Assembly (NCBI RefSeq): GCF_900101895.1 | Contig: NZ_FMVF01000006.1 | Coordinates: 88,759 to 152,758, forward strand | Origin: Flavobacterium caeni | GTDB lineage: Bacteria; Bacteroidota; Bacteroidia; Flavobacteriales; Flavobacteriaceae | DNA length: 64,000 nucleotides | Direction: 5' to 3' | Shown here: positions 26,881-36,227 of the stretch, one piece after another | Layout: every line of letters starts with the position of its first letter | Numbering within the stretch: position 1 is the stretch's first letter | Translations under genes and position numbers: made by a program | Notes under the pieces: generated by a model | The model's input: only the letters and a program-made list of their open reading frames with translations | Told to the model about the DNA's origin: nothing | Database searches by the model: none

Positions 26881-28845
26881 ATGAATAAGAATTTTATTAC
26901 CCTGGCCGCTGTGGCTTTGACCGCGGGGCTTCACGCACAAACGACACTCGACGTCGACGCCTCCAAATCGCTCGCGAAAATCCAGCCGACGATGTACGGC
27001 ATTTTCTTCGAAGACATCAACATGGCTGCCGACGGCGGATTGTATGCCGAAATGATCAAGAACCGCTCGTTCGAATTCGCCGATCCGCTCATGGGTTGGA
27101 AACAGCCGAAAAGCGACCGACACAATTTCAACACCGAGAGCGGCATCGCCACGACCATCAAGGACAAGGATCGTAAGGCCAACGCGAATTATTTGCACGC
27201 CATCGTCAAAAAAGAAGGCGGATATGAATTGATCAACGAGGGATTCCGCGGCATGGGCATCGTCAAGGACGCCAAATACAACCTGTCGCTGGCGATCGCA
27301 CACGCCGAAGGGATCAAAAAAATCACGTTCGAATTCATCGACAAATCGGGCAAGGTGCTCGGGCAAACCTCTGTCACGCCCGATGCCAAAGACTGGAAAA
27401 ACTACACCGCGCAACTCACCGCCACGGCCACCGAAGCCAAAGCGAATTTGCGCTTGACCTTTACCGGCGTCGGTACGATCGATATGGACATGATTTCATT
27501 GTTCCCGCAAGAAACGTGGAAGGGCCGCAAAAATGGCCTGCGCAAAGACCTCGTACAACTTTTATATGATTTGAAACCGGGCTTTTTGCGCTTTCCGGGC
27601 GGCTGTATCGTCGAGGGGAGGACTTTGGCGCAACGTTACCAATGGAAGAAAACCGTCGGACCGGTCGACCAGCGCGAACTGCTCATCAACCGCTGGAATG
27701 AGGAATTCGCGCACCGTCTCACGCCCGATTATTTCCAGACATTCGGGCTTGGATTTTTTGAATATTTCCAGGTTTCCGAAGACATCGGTGCCGAGCCGTT
27801 GCCGATTTTGTCGTGCGGCATGGCGTGTCAATTCAACACAGGCGAACTTGTTCCGCTTGACGAACTCGAACCGTATGTACAGGACGCGCTCGATTTGATC
27901 GAATTCGCCAACGGTTCTACGCAAACCGCGTGGGGCAAGGTACGCGCCGATATGGGCCATCCCGAGCCATTTAATTTGAAGATGATTGGCGTCGGAAACG
28001 AACAATGGGGCCCCGATTACATCGCGCGCTACAAGATTTTCGAAAAGGCGATCAAGGCGAAATACCCGAAAATGATCATCGTATCGGGTTCAGGCCCGTT
28101 CCCCGACGGCGATTATTTCGCTTACGGACACGACGAACTCAAAAAGCTCAACGCCGAAATCGTCGATGAACACTACTACAAACCGCCGCAATGGTTTCGC
28201 GAAAATGCCACGCGCTACGACAAATACGACCGCAAAGGCCCTAAGATTTTCGCCGGGGAATATGCCGCGCAAAGTGTCGCGATCGCGAGCCCGGACAACA
28301 AGAACAATTGGGAATGTGCGTATTCTGAAGCGGCTTTTATGACGGGATTGGAGCGCAATGCCGAGGTCGTGCACCTCACGTCTTACGCACCGCTTTTGGC
28401 GCACGAAGAAGGCTGGCAATGGACGCCCGATTTGATCTGGTTCAACAACCTGACGTCGTTCGGGTCGGCGAATTATTATGTGCAGAAATTGTTTGCGAAC
28501 AACAAAGGAACCGATTTGGTGTCGGTGAAATTGGCGGGCAAAGACGTGACGGGGCAAGGCAATTTGTTTGCGTCGGCGGTCAAGGATGCGAAGAAAAAGA
28601 CGCTGATCGTCAAATTGGTCAACAGCGATTCGAAACCGCAAACCGTCAAGCTCAACGTCAAAGGCGCAAAATTGGCGAGTTCAGCGACAGTAACGGTTTT
28701 GACGAGCGCGAACAACGCCGATGAAAACTCGTTTGCCGAGCCGACGAAAATCAGCCCGAAAACGCAAAATACCTCCGTCAAAGGAAAGCCGGAATTGACG
28801 CTTGCGCCGCGTTCGGTCAACGTATTTGAAGTGCCGCTCCAATAG
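26881..28845 (+). CDS. GH51 alpha-L-arabinofuranosidase with N-terminal carbohydrate-binding-like domain
   Basis: 654 residues from the ATG at 26881 (signal peptide ending AGLHAQ). Unlike the GH51 at 19889, it has a CBM4/9-like beta-sandwich inserted near the N-terminus (about residues 65-210) before the TIM barrel. Catalytic residues are acid/base Glu374 (GVGNEQWGPDY) and nucleophile Glu460 (IFAGEYAAQS); FLRFPGGCIVEG is also present. This architecture is typical of plant-like and Bacteroidota GH51 enzymes that act on polymeric arabinan or arabinoxylan side chains. It is the last gene before the ara operon promoter; no clear terminator follows. Confidence 0.95.
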   Translation: MNKNFITLAAVALTAGLHAQTTLDVDASKSLAKIQPTMYGIFFEDINMAADGGLYAEMIKNRSFEFADPLMGWKQPKSDRHNFNTESGIATTIKDKDRKANANYLHAIVKKEGGYELINEGFRGMGIVKDAKYNLSLAIAHAEGIKKITFEFIDKSGKVLGQTSVTPDAKDWKNYTAQLTATATEAKANLRLTFTGVGTIDMDMISLFPQETWKGRKNGLRKDLVQLLYDLKPGFLRFPGGCIVEGRTLAQRYQWKKTVGPVDQRELLINRWNEEFAHRLTPDYFQTFGLGFFEYFQVSEDIGAEPLPILSCGMACQFNTGELVPLDELEPYVQDALDLIEFANGSTQTAWGKVRADMGHPEPFNLKMIGVGNEQWGPDYIARYKIFEKAIKAKYPKMIIVSGSGPFPDGDYFAYGHDELKKLNAEIVDEHYYKPPQWFRENATRYDKYDRKGPKIFAGEYAAQSVAIASPDNKNNWECAYSEAAFMTGLERNAEVVHLTSYAPLLAHEEGWQWTPDLIWFNNLTSFGSANYYVQKLFANNKGTDLVSVKLAGKDVTGQGNLFASAVKDAKKKTLIVKLVNSDSKPQTVKLNVKGAKLASSATVTVLTSANNADENSFAEPTKISPKTQNTSVKGKPELTLAPRSVNVFEVPLQ

Positions 28846-28890
28846 CGCCAATATTGAAGAATTAATAAAAAACCCACGGCAAAATTATTT

Positions 28891-28933
28891 TAAGTGTTTT
28901 TTATACACTTACAAAGTATTTAGATTATATTTG
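28891..28933 (+). promoter_or_regulatory. araBDA promoter with AraR-like operator
   Basis: Perfect dyad TAAGTGT-N7-ACACTTA (28891-28911) upstream of a -7 box TATATTTG (28926-28933). The right half of the dyad covers the -33 position, where no TTG is present. Here the operator overlaps the upstream promoter element, whereas at the other three sites it follows the -7 box. The leader to the ATG is short (about 18 bases). Confidence 0.75.
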
Positions 28934-28956
28934 TCGACAACAAAACCCTAATCGCA

Positions 28957-30645
28957 ATGAAAAAATATGTAATAGGACTGGACTACGGAACCGATTCGGT
29001 GCGCGCGATGCTCATCGATACCGCCGATGGACACGAGGTGGCCTCGAACGTTTCGCTGTACAGAAGATGGAAGAACAAACAATATTGCGACGCCGCGCAG
29101 AACCAATTCCGCCAGCATCCGCTCGACCACATCGAAGGGTTAGAGGCGACAATCACCAGCGTGATGCAACAAAGCCAGGTCGACCCAGCGTCGGTCGTGG
29201 CCATCTGCATCGATACGACGGGTTCTTCGCCGGTGCCGGTCAACAAACAGGGCACGCCGCTCGCGCTGACCGAAGGGTATGAGCACAATCCGAACGCGAT
29301 GATGGTGTTGTGGAAAGACCACACGGCAATCAAGGAGGCGGCGGAAATCAACGCTTTGGCCGTCAATTGGGGCGGGGAAGACGTGACCAAGTACGTCGGC
29401 GGGATTTATTCGTCGGAGTGGTTTTGGGCCAAGATCCTACACATCGTCCGCGAAGACCAAGGCGTCAAGAACGCGGCCTACAGCTGGATGGAACACTGCG
29501 ACGTGATGACGTTCATGCTGCTCGCCGACCAAAACATCGAAACCTTTAAACGCAGCCGTTGCGCCGCCGGACACAAGGCGATGTGGCACGAAGACTGGAA
29601 CGGGTTGCCGCCGAAAGAATTTTTGGGCAAACTCGATCCGTACCTCGCGAACCTGCGCGACCATTTGTACGAAGAAACGTTTACGTCAGACCAGATTGCG
29701 GGCACGCTTTCGCAAGAATGGGCGACGCGTTTGGGACTCACGACCGATACCGTTATTGCCGTCGGGACATTCGATGCGCACTCGGGTGCGGTAGGGGCGA
29801 AGATTGAAGAATATACGCTTGTTCGCGTCATGGGAACGTCGACGTGCGACATCATGGTCGCCGCCAACGAATCCGTAACCAAAACCGTCCGCGGCATTTG
29901 CGGACAAGTCGATGGATCGGTCATTCCGGGATTGATTGGACTTGAGGCTGGACAATCGGCATTCGGCGACGTATTGGCGTGGTTCAAGGAAATGCTGATG
30001 TGGCCAACGGACCAAGTCTTGATGCAATCGGACTTGCTCGACGAGACGCAAAAGCAAAAACTCCACGACGAAATCAGCCACAAACTGATCGTCGAACTCA
30101 CGACGGCCGCCGAGAAAATCCCGGTACACGAAAGCATCCCAATCGCGCTCGACTGGATCAACGGACGCCGTACGCCTGATGCGAATCAAGATGTCAAATC
30201 GGCCATCGCTAATTTGTCATTGGGAACGAAAGCACCGCATTTGTTTAAATCACTCGTGAACGCCATCTGTTTCGGCTCGAAGAAAATCGTCGACCGATTT
30301 GAAGAAGAAGGCGTACGCATCGATGCCGTCATCGGAATCGGTGGCGTCGCGCGCAAATCGCCGTACATCATGCAGACGTTGGCCAACGTGCTCAACAAGC
30401 CCGTCAAAATTGCCGCGTCCGACCAAACCCCGGCGCTCGGTGCCGCGATTTACGCCGCCGTAGCCGCAGGTGTTTACAGCAATGTCATCGAAGCCAGCCA
30501 GCAAATGGGCTCCGGTTTCGACGGCGAATATTTCCCGCAATTGGACAAAGTGGCCGCGTACAATCGCTTGCTGCAATCGTACGACCAACTCGCCGCTTTT
30601 GCCGATCCAACCATTAAAAAAACAGCCCATGCCGTCGAAGTATAA
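28957..30645 (+). CDS. araB: Ribulokinase
   Basis: 562 residues, the usual length for AraB. FGGY-family kinase: N-terminal GLDYGTDSVRAMLIDTADG, the substrate loop VVAICIDTTGSSPVPVNKQG, ATP-site segment VRVMGTSTCDIM and the C-terminal GVARKSPYIMQTLANVLNKP. It phosphorylates L-ribulose to L-ribulose-5-phosphate in the cytoplasm, the second step of L-arabinose catabolism. First gene of araB-araD-araA under an operator-bearing promoter; the araD start lies inside its last 17 bases. Confidence 0.98.
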   Translation: MKKYVIGLDYGTDSVRAMLIDTADGHEVASNVSLYRRWKNKQYCDAAQNQFRQHPLDHIEGLEATITSVMQQSQVDPASVVAICIDTTGSSPVPVNKQGTPLALTEGYEHNPNAMMVLWKDHTAIKEAAEINALAVNWGGEDVTKYVGGIYSSEWFWAKILHIVREDQGVKNAAYSWMEHCDVMTFMLLADQNIETFKRSRCAAGHKAMWHEDWNGLPPKEFLGKLDPYLANLRDHLYEETFTSDQIAGTLSQEWATRLGLTTDTVIAVGTFDAHSGAVGAKIEEYTLVRVMGTSTCDIMVAANESVTKTVRGICGQVDGSVIPGLIGLEAGQSAFGDVLAWFKEMLMWPTDQVLMQSDLLDETQKQKLHDEISHKLIVELTTAAEKIPVHESIPIALDWINGRRTPDANQDVKSAIANLSLGTKAPHLFKSLVNAICFGSKKIVDRFEEEGVRIDAVIGIGGVARKSPYIMQTLANVLNKPVKIAASDQTPALGAAIYAAVAAGVYSNVIEASQQMGSGFDGEYFPQLDKVAAYNRLLQSYDQLAAFADPTIKKTAHAVEV

Positions 30646-31330
30646 ATCGCTCAAAGAAGAGTGTTATGAGGCGAACATGCAGCTCAATGCGCTGAACCTC
30701 GTCGTGTACACATTTGGCAATGTGAGCGCCGTGGACCGTGCCGACGGGATTTTTGCGATCAAGCCGAGCGGCGTGCCGTATGAAATCCTGAAGCCCGAAG
30801 ACATCGTGATTGTCGATTTTGACAACAACATCGTCGAAGGCGACAAACGACCGTCCAGCGATACGAAAACGCACGCGTATTTGTACAAACACTGGGAAAC
30901 CATCGGTGGCGTCGCGCACACGCATGCCACGTATTCGGTAGCTTGGGCGCAGGCACAGCGCGACATCCCGATTTTCGGCACGACACACGCCGACCACCTC
31001 ACGACCGACATTCCGTGCGCACCGCCCATGGCCGACGAACTCATCCGCGGGAATTACGAGCACAATACCGGCATCCAAATTATCGACTGCTTCAAAGAAA
31101 AAGGCTTGTCGTACCAGGAAACCGAAATGGTCCTGATCGGCAACCACGGCCCGTTCGCCTGGGGCAAAGATGCCGCCAAGGCCGTTTACAACAGCAAGGT
31201 GCTCGAGGTTGTCGCAGAGATGGCCTATCTGACGCTGCAAATCAACCCGAACGCCCCGAGACTTAAAGAGTCGCTTATTCGCAAACATTACGACCGCAAA
31301 CACGGCAAAGACGCCTATTACGGGCAATAA
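30629..31330 (+). CDS. araD: L-ribulose-5-phosphate 4-epimerase
   Basis: 233 residues from the ATG at 30629, which overlaps the end of araB by 17 bases in another frame. Class II aldolase/epimerase fold with the zinc site HTHATYSVAWAQ and the downstream GNHGPFAWG histidine, plus GNVSAVDR and KPSGVPYE substrate segments. It converts L-ribulose-5-phosphate to D-xylulose-5-phosphate, the entry to the pentose phosphate pathway. The overlap with araB implies coupled translation. Confidence 0.97.
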   Translation: MPSKYKSLKEECYEANMQLNALNLVVYTFGNVSAVDRADGIFAIKPSGVPYEILKPEDIVIVDFDNNIVEGDKRPSSDTKTHAYLYKHWETIGGVAHTHATYSVAWAQAQRDIPIFGTTHADHLTTDIPCAPPMADELIRGNYEHNTGIQIIDCFKEKGLSYQETEMVLIGNHGPFAWGKDAAKAVYNSKVLEVVAEMAYLTLQINPNAPRLKESLIRKHYDRKHGKDAYYGQ

Positions 31331-31348
31331 AAAATTAAAACACACACA

Positions 31349-32857
31349 ATGATTGACATTTCACAAAAAGAAGTTTGGTTTGTCGTAGGCAGCCAGGAAT
31401 TATACGGACCCGAAACGCTGCGCCAGGTAGCCGAACATTCGGCGCAAATCGCCACAGGGCTCGACGCATCGGCACACATCCCGGTCAAAATCGTTTACAA
31501 GGACGTCGTTAAATCGCCCGATCAAATCACACAGGTTTGTCTGGAAGCGAATTCGAGCGCGAACTGCATCGGCATCATCGCCTGGATGCACACGTTCTCG
31601 CCGGCCAAGATGTGGATCGCGGGGCTCAACATTTTGAGAAAACCGCTGTGCCATTTGCACACGCAATTCAACGCCGCCATTCCGTGGAGCACGATTGATA
31701 TGGATTTCATGAACCTGAACCAGTCGGCGCACGGCGACCGCGAATTCGGATTCATGGTGTCGCGTTTGCGCAAAAAACGCAAAGTGGTCGTCGGACACTG
31801 GCAAGACGATGCGACACTCAAGAAACTCGGGGTTTGGAGCCGCGTGGCCTTGGGTTGGGATGAACTCCAGCATTTGAAAGTGGCGCGTTTTGGCGACAAC
31901 ATGCGCGAAGTGGCCGTGACCGAAGGCGATAAAGTGGCTGCGCAGGTGCGTTTTGGCGTATCGGTAAACGGATACGATTCATCCGACATCACCAAAAAAG
32001 TCGATGCTGTCACCGACGCACAAATCGCCGATTTGATCAAAACCTACGAATCGGAATACAACTTGGCCGACGGCTTGAAAGAAGGCGGCGCCAAACGCGA
32101 CTCGCTCGTCGAAGCCGCGCGCATTGAAATCGGATTGCGTGCGTTCTTGACCGAGGGCGGATTCGGTGCGTTTACCGACACCTTTGAAAACCTCGGCAGC
32201 CTGCGCCAATTGCCGGGCATCGCCGTACAACGTCTCATGGCCGACGGCTACGGATTTGGTGGCGAAGGCGACTGGAAAACCGCGGCGTTCACGCGTATGA
32301 TGAAAGTCATGGCGGTCGGTCTCGAAGGCGGCACATCGTTCATGGAAGATTACACCTACCATTTTACACCTGAGAAATCGTATGTTTTGGGCTCGCACAT
32401 GTTAGAAATTTGTCCGTCGATTGCGGACGCCAAACCGTCTTGCGAGGTGCATCCGCTGGGCATCGGTGGCAAGGAAGATCCGGTGCGTTTGGTGTTCAAT
32501 TCGCCTGCGGGCGATGCGATCAACGCGTCGCTCATCGATATGGGCAACAGGTTTAGGCTCGTGGTCAACAAAGTAACGGCGGTCAAGCCGATGGCCGAAT
32601 TGCCAAAATTGCCGGTGGCGCGCGTACTGTGGAATTGCAAACCGAACCTCGATATTGCGGCTACGGCCTGGATTTTGGCCGGTGGCGCGCACCACACGGT
32701 GTACAGCCAGGCACTCACCACCGAATATATGGAAGATTTTGCCGATATTGCGGGCATCGAATTGTTAGTGATCGACGCCGATACGAACATTAGAAGTTTC
32801 AAGGATACCATCAACGCGAACGAAGTGTATTACCACTTGTTCCAACACGGACTCTAA
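31349..32857 (+). CDS. araA: L-arabinose isomerase
   Basis: 502 residues, matching the family length of about 500. Typical segments are [19 protein letters not shown] at the N-terminus, [52 protein letters not shown] and the metal-site region [21 protein letters not shown]. It isomerises L-arabinose to L-ribulose, using a divalent metal, in the cytoplasm. Third gene of the ara operon, 18 bases after araD. The epimerase gene follows after 12 bases. Confidence 0.98.
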   Translation: MIDISQKEVWFVVGSQELYGPETLRQVAEHSAQIATGLDASAHIPVKIVYKDVVKSPDQITQVCLEANSSANCIGIIAWMHTFSPAKMWIAGLNILRKPLCHLHTQFNAAIPWSTIDMDFMNLNQSAHGDREFGFMVSRLRKKRKVVVGHWQDDATLKKLGVWSRVALGWDELQHLKVARFGDNMREVAVTEGDKVAAQVRFGVSVNGYDSSDITKKVDAVTDAQIADLIKTYESEYNLADGLKEGGAKRDSLVEAARIEIGLRAFLTEGGFGAFTDTFENLGSLRQLPGIAVQRLMADGYGFGGEGDWKTAAFTRMMKVMAVGLEGGTSFMEDYTYHFTPEKSYVLGSHMLEICPSIADAKPSCEVHPLGIGGKEDPVRLVFNSPAGDAINASLIDMGNRFRLVVNKVTAVKPMAELPKLPVARVLWNCKPNLDIAATAWILAGGAHHTVYSQALTTEYMEDFADIAGIELLVIDADTNIRSFKDTINANEVYYHLFQHGL

Positions 32858-32869
32858 AACCCACATTCG

Positions 32870-34045
32870 ATGAAAAATCTTAAACCAATCGTTTATGGTA
32901 TGGCATTTTTGGCCGCTGCGGGATTGACCCAATGCAAAGGCCACGAAGAGAAGCCTGCCACCGAAACCACAGCAAAAATGGATTCAGTTTCAATTACCAA
33001 GTCAAGCTTTGGCAAGACGGCCAAGGGCGAGGCCATCGACAGTTACAAACTCAAGAATGCCAAGGGTATGGAGGTCGATGTCATCACGTATGGCGGCATC
33101 ATCACGCATTTGCTCGCCCCCGACAAGGATGGCAAATTGGCCGATGTCGTGACCGGATTCAACGACATCGCGCAGTATGAAAAACCCAATCCGTATTTTG
33201 GCGCACTGATCGGACGTTACGGCAACCGCATCGGCAAAGGCAAGTTTACCATCGACGGCCAGTCGTACCAATTGCCTACCAACGACGGCCCGAATGCGTT
33301 GCACGGCGGCCCCGAAGGTTTTCACCGCGTTGTTTGGACGGCCGAGGAAGCCAAGGGTGGCGACGTTGCATCGCTTAAACTGAAATATGTGGCCAAGGAC
33401 GGCGAGCAGGGTTATCCAGGCAACTTGACAGTTTTTGTGACGTATACGCTCAACAACGCCAACGAACTCAGTGTGGTCTATGAGGCTACGACCGACAAGG
33501 CGACCATCGTCAACCTAACACAACATACCTATTTCAATTTGACGGGCGATTTTAACCAAACGATCCTTGATCATGAAGTCGTGATCGATGCCAACGAAAT
33601 CGTACCGGTAGATGCCACGCTGATCCCGACAGGAAAACTCGAAAAAGTCGACGGGACGGCATTCGATTTCCGCCAAGCGAAAAAAGTAGGCAAGGACATC
33701 GAAGCCAAAGAGGATCAACTCATCAAAGGAAAAGGATACGACCATTGCTGGGTACTCAACAACCAGGGACGCGGAGTGCGTTTCGCGGCTTCGGCCTACG
33801 ACGCCAAGAGCGGACGTTTGCTCGAGGTGTTTACCGACCAGCCGGGCATCCAGTTTTATACGGGTAATTTCCTCGACGGCACGTTGCCGCAACGCAATGG
33901 CGGGACTTATGGGCACCGTACCGGATTTTGTCTGGAAACCCAACACTATCCCGACGGTCCGAACCAAGCCAATTTCCCGAACACCGTGTTAAAACCGGGC
34001 GAGACCTACCAAACCCAAACCCAATTTAAGTTTTCGGTCAAATAA
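32870..34045 (+). CDS. Aldose 1-epimerase (mutarotase), lipoprotein
   Basis: 391 residues. N-terminal lipoprotein signal with lipobox LTQC. GalM fold: GALIGRYGNRIGKGKF, NDGPNALHGGPEGFHRVVW, the catalytic His in VNLTQHTYFNLTG and a late Glu in GRLLEVFTDQPGIQFYTGNFL. Interconverts alpha and beta anomers of aldoses. As an exported lipoprotein it would act on free sugars in the periplasm, here presumably converting arabinose released by retaining or inverting glycosidases into the anomer taken up by the symporter or used by AraA. Last gene of the ara operon, with terminators downstream. Confidence 0.94.
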   Translation: MKNLKPIVYGMAFLAAAGLTQCKGHEEKPATETTAKMDSVSITKSSFGKTAKGEAIDSYKLKNAKGMEVDVITYGGIITHLLAPDKDGKLADVVTGFNDIAQYEKPNPYFGALIGRYGNRIGKGKFTIDGQSYQLPTNDGPNALHGGPEGFHRVVWTAEEAKGGDVASLKLKYVAKDGEQGYPGNLTVFVTYTLNNANELSVVYEATTDKATIVNLTQHTYFNLTGDFNQTILDHEVVIDANEIVPVDATLIPTGKLEKVDGTAFDFRQAKKVGKDIEAKEDQLIKGKGYDHCWVLNNQGRGVRFAASAYDAKSGRLLEVFTDQPGIQFYTGNFLDGTLPQRNGGTYGHRTGFCLETQHYPDGPNQANFPNTVLKPGETYQTQTQFKFSVK

Positions 34046-34049
34046 AAAA

Positions 34050-34070
34050 GGAACACGTTTTTGGTGTTCC
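34050..34070 (-). terminator. Terminator serving the minus-strand GH97 gene
   Basis: GGAACAC (34050-34056) pairs with GTGTTCC (34064-34070). On the minus strand it is followed by TTTTTT (34049-34044). It lies closer to the stop of the opposing gene than to its own. Confidence 0.75.
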
Positions 34071-34095
34071 TGAGTTTTCGTTTCGTTAGTGTAGA

Positions 34096-34118
34096 CCCCG
34101 GCCTTCGCCGGGGTTTTT
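34096..34118 (+). terminator. Terminator of the ara operon
   Basis: CCCCGGC (34096-34102), CTTC loop, GCCGGGG (34107-34113) and TTTTT. A classic plus-strand terminator 50 bases past the epimerase gene. Together with the previous hairpin the convergent operons have crossed terminators. Confidence 0.88.
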
Positions 34119-34134
34119 ACTTGTAAAATGTGTC

Positions 34135-36048
34135 TTAGAACTTCATCACAAACCCGCCATACGGCTTGAGTTTAACGGCTACTTTCTTGGTGGCTTGCAC
34201 CGTGCTTTGCTCAAAACCATTGGCGCCGTCGCCTATCAAAATGCCGTTCGCTTTTTCCCAGAAAGATAAATCAAGTACGAGTTCACGTGGCGCGTTTTCG
34301 CCATTGATTCCGGTGATGAACCAAGTGTTGCCGCTACGGCGCGCCATGACGATGAATTTTCCGGGATGGCCGTCCAAGAAACGCGATTCGTCCCAATTGA
34401 CGGGAACGTCTTTGAGATAATCGATTACAAATTTTGGCATTTTGGCCATGCCTTCGGGCGATTCGGCCAAGTGCTGGATGCCCGATAGGAACAGCGTCGG
34501 CAGCGCGAGTTCAAATCCTTGCGTGGTGCGTCGGTTGATGTTCGGGATGCGGTCGAGCACCATGGGCGTAAAGTCCATCGGGTCGAACAAATTACGCGCA
34601 AATGGCAGCATCGCGCAGTGCGCAGGCTGGGCATCGGCTACCTCCTGGAAAAAAGTGATGAATTCCTGGCCTTTGACCGCCTCGACCGTCATCAGGTTCG
34701 GATAGGTGCGTTGCCAACCCCGCGGCAGCGTCGCGCCGTGAAAATTGACGAGCAGTTTGTGCTTGGCCGCCGATTGGAGCATGTCTTCATAATATGCGAT
34801 CATCGATTGTCCGTCGCCGCCAAAAAAGTCGATCTTGACGCCCGCGATGCCCATGTCTACCAGTCTTGAGAAAACTTTGTCGCGGCTTTCTTCGGTCAAG
34901 AGTTCGTGTTTGGGCGTGTACGGCGTCGTGTTCCAGGCGCCCGCCGAATTGTACCAAACGAGCAGTTTAACATTGCGCGCGCGGCCATACTCCACGAGTT
35001 CGTGCATTTTTTCGAAGCCGATGCGGCGGTCCCAATCGGCGTCGATCAGGCAGTACGGCCATTGCATTTTCGAGGCGTAGTCGATGTAACTTTTCGACGT
35101 GTCGTAATTGACCGATTCGTCTTTCCCGAGGATCCAACTCCACGAGGCCATACCGCCTTTGATGAAGTCGGTTTGGGCGATGACAGAAGGGCGCGCCAAG
35201 TCGGTCCCAAGCGTGCTTTCGGTCAGGGTTTTGAGCGATCCGACGGCAATCAGTCGCCACGGACTTTGCCACGGTAGTTTCGAAACCGGTTCGAGCCCGC
35301 CGCCGGTAAATACTTCTTCGGGCTGCGGATAGGCCAATCGCATCGCCCCCGATGTGGTGTCGTAAATCAAACGGCTTGCACAGTGCGTTTCGTCGATGGC
35401 CGCTTCGGTCAAAGCCAGCCACGTATTGCCGCTGCGAAACAACGCAGGGAAAATCCAACCTTGCCCGATGGGTGACGGGTGCGACAGATCGACGTCCATG
35501 CTGTAGGGTTCCTCATACGATGGATTGGTCGATTCCCAACCGGTTTTGGCCTTGGACATGGGTTGCAACCAGGCGCGTGTTCCCGTCGCGAACTTAAAGG
35601 ACGTGGATTCGTGCGTGATTTTTTTAAGATCCGAAGTCGTGTTCGGAAATCGGTAACGAAAGCCGATGCCGTCTTCCGACAACCTGAATACGATGTCCAT
35701 GGGTTGCCCTTGTGCATTCTGGACCGACAACACGTATTCGTTGGCCGCATAGTCAATTTGGCGGCGTTTGCCCTGCGGCATCGAATAACTTTCCGAGTGG
35801 TTTGCAGGACCCGAAAAGTGGGCCACCGAAAGACCTTGGCTAAAATCGCTGTCTTCGCGGGTCAACCCCAACGCGACGCGATCGATCACGACTTTCTTTT
35901 GGTGCGCAAGGCTAAAGTAAAGCGTCCCGTTCGACAATGTGGCTTGTAGTCGCAGGTGGCCGTTGGCGTTTTGCATGTTAAACGTTTTCTCGGCGCCCAG
36001 CGCGACAGTAAAGCACAATAATAAAATCAAGCAAAATTTCGTTTTCAT
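34135..36048 (-). CDS. GH97 glycosidase (alpha-galactosidase or beta-L-arabinopyranosidase type)
   Basis: 637 residues. The ATG at 36048 is preferred over one 21 bases upstream, because it opens the signal peptide (MKTKFCLILLLCFTVALG) and the upstream one lies in the operator. GH97 features: N-terminal beta-sandwich (about 25-270), TIM barrel from about 285 (GGMASWSWILGKDESVNYD, WPYCLIDADWDRR) and a C-terminal beta domain. Asp407 in GVKIDFFGGDG sits where retaining GH97 enzymes have their nucleophile, arguing against an inverting SusB-type alpha-glucosidase. Retaining GH97 members cleave alpha-galactosides or beta-L-arabinopyranosides. Its arabinose-type operator favours the latter, which is inference. 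Confidence 0.88.
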   Translation of the reverse strand: MKTKFCLILLLCFTVALGAEKTFNMQNANGHLRLQATLSNGTLYFSLAHQKKVVIDRVALGLTREDSDFSQGLSVAHFSGPANHSESYSMPQGKRRQIDYAANEYVLSVQNAQGQPMDIVFRLSEDGIGFRYRFPNTTSDLKKITHESTSFKFATGTRAWLQPMSKAKTGWESTNPSYEEPYSMDVDLSHPSPIGQGWIFPALFRSGNTWLALTEAAIDETHCASRLIYDTTSGAMRLAYPQPEEVFTGGGLEPVSKLPWQSPWRLIAVGSLKTLTESTLGTDLARPSVIAQTDFIKGGMASWSWILGKDESVNYDTSKSYIDYASKMQWPYCLIDADWDRRIGFEKMHELVEYGRARNVKLLVWYNSAGAWNTTPYTPKHELLTEESRDKVFSRLVDMGIAGVKIDFFGGDGQSMIAYYEDMLQSAAKHKLLVNFHGATLPRGWQRTYPNLMTVEAVKGQEFITFFQEVADAQPAHCAMLPFARNLFDPMDFTPMVLDRIPNINRRTTQGFELALPTLFLSGIQHLAESPEGMAKMPKFVIDYLKDVPVNWDESRFLDGHPGKFIVMARRSGNTWFITGINGENAPRELVLDLSFWEKANGILIGDGANGFEQSTVQATKKVAVKLKPYGGFVMKF

Positions 36049-36051
36049 AAA

Positions 36052-36080
36052 TAAATGTATAAACAACACTTACAAAAGTA
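36052..36080 (-). promoter_or_regulatory. GH97 promoter with AraR-like operator
   Basis: On the minus strand, TACTTTTG (36080-36073) fits the -7 box and the dyad TAAGTGT-N7-ACATTTA (36072-36052) follows with no gap, ending 3 bases before the ATG at 36048. No good TTG element is seen upstream. The geometry (operator directly after the -7 box) equals that at susC and tkt. Confidence 0.65.
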
Positions 36081-36090
36081 AACGTTTTCG

Positions 36091-36141
36091 TTGGATGTTC
36101 GACATAAAATAATATCTTTGTAAATGTATTTTTCACACTTA
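36091..36141 (+). promoter_or_regulatory. Transketolase promoter with AraR-like operator
   Basis: TTG (36091-36093), 19-base spacer, TATCTTTG (36113-36120), then directly the dyad TAAATGT-N7-ACACTTA (36121-36141). An excellent promoter with an operator over the start site. It is back to back with the GH97 promoter in a 179-base gap. Confidence 0.75.
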
Positions 36142-36227
36142 TAAAATAGAGACGACAGTAACGTCTAAACTTCAGGACTTTGGAAACGAGATACCTTACC
36201 GATCACATTCGTCACACCTTAAAACTT

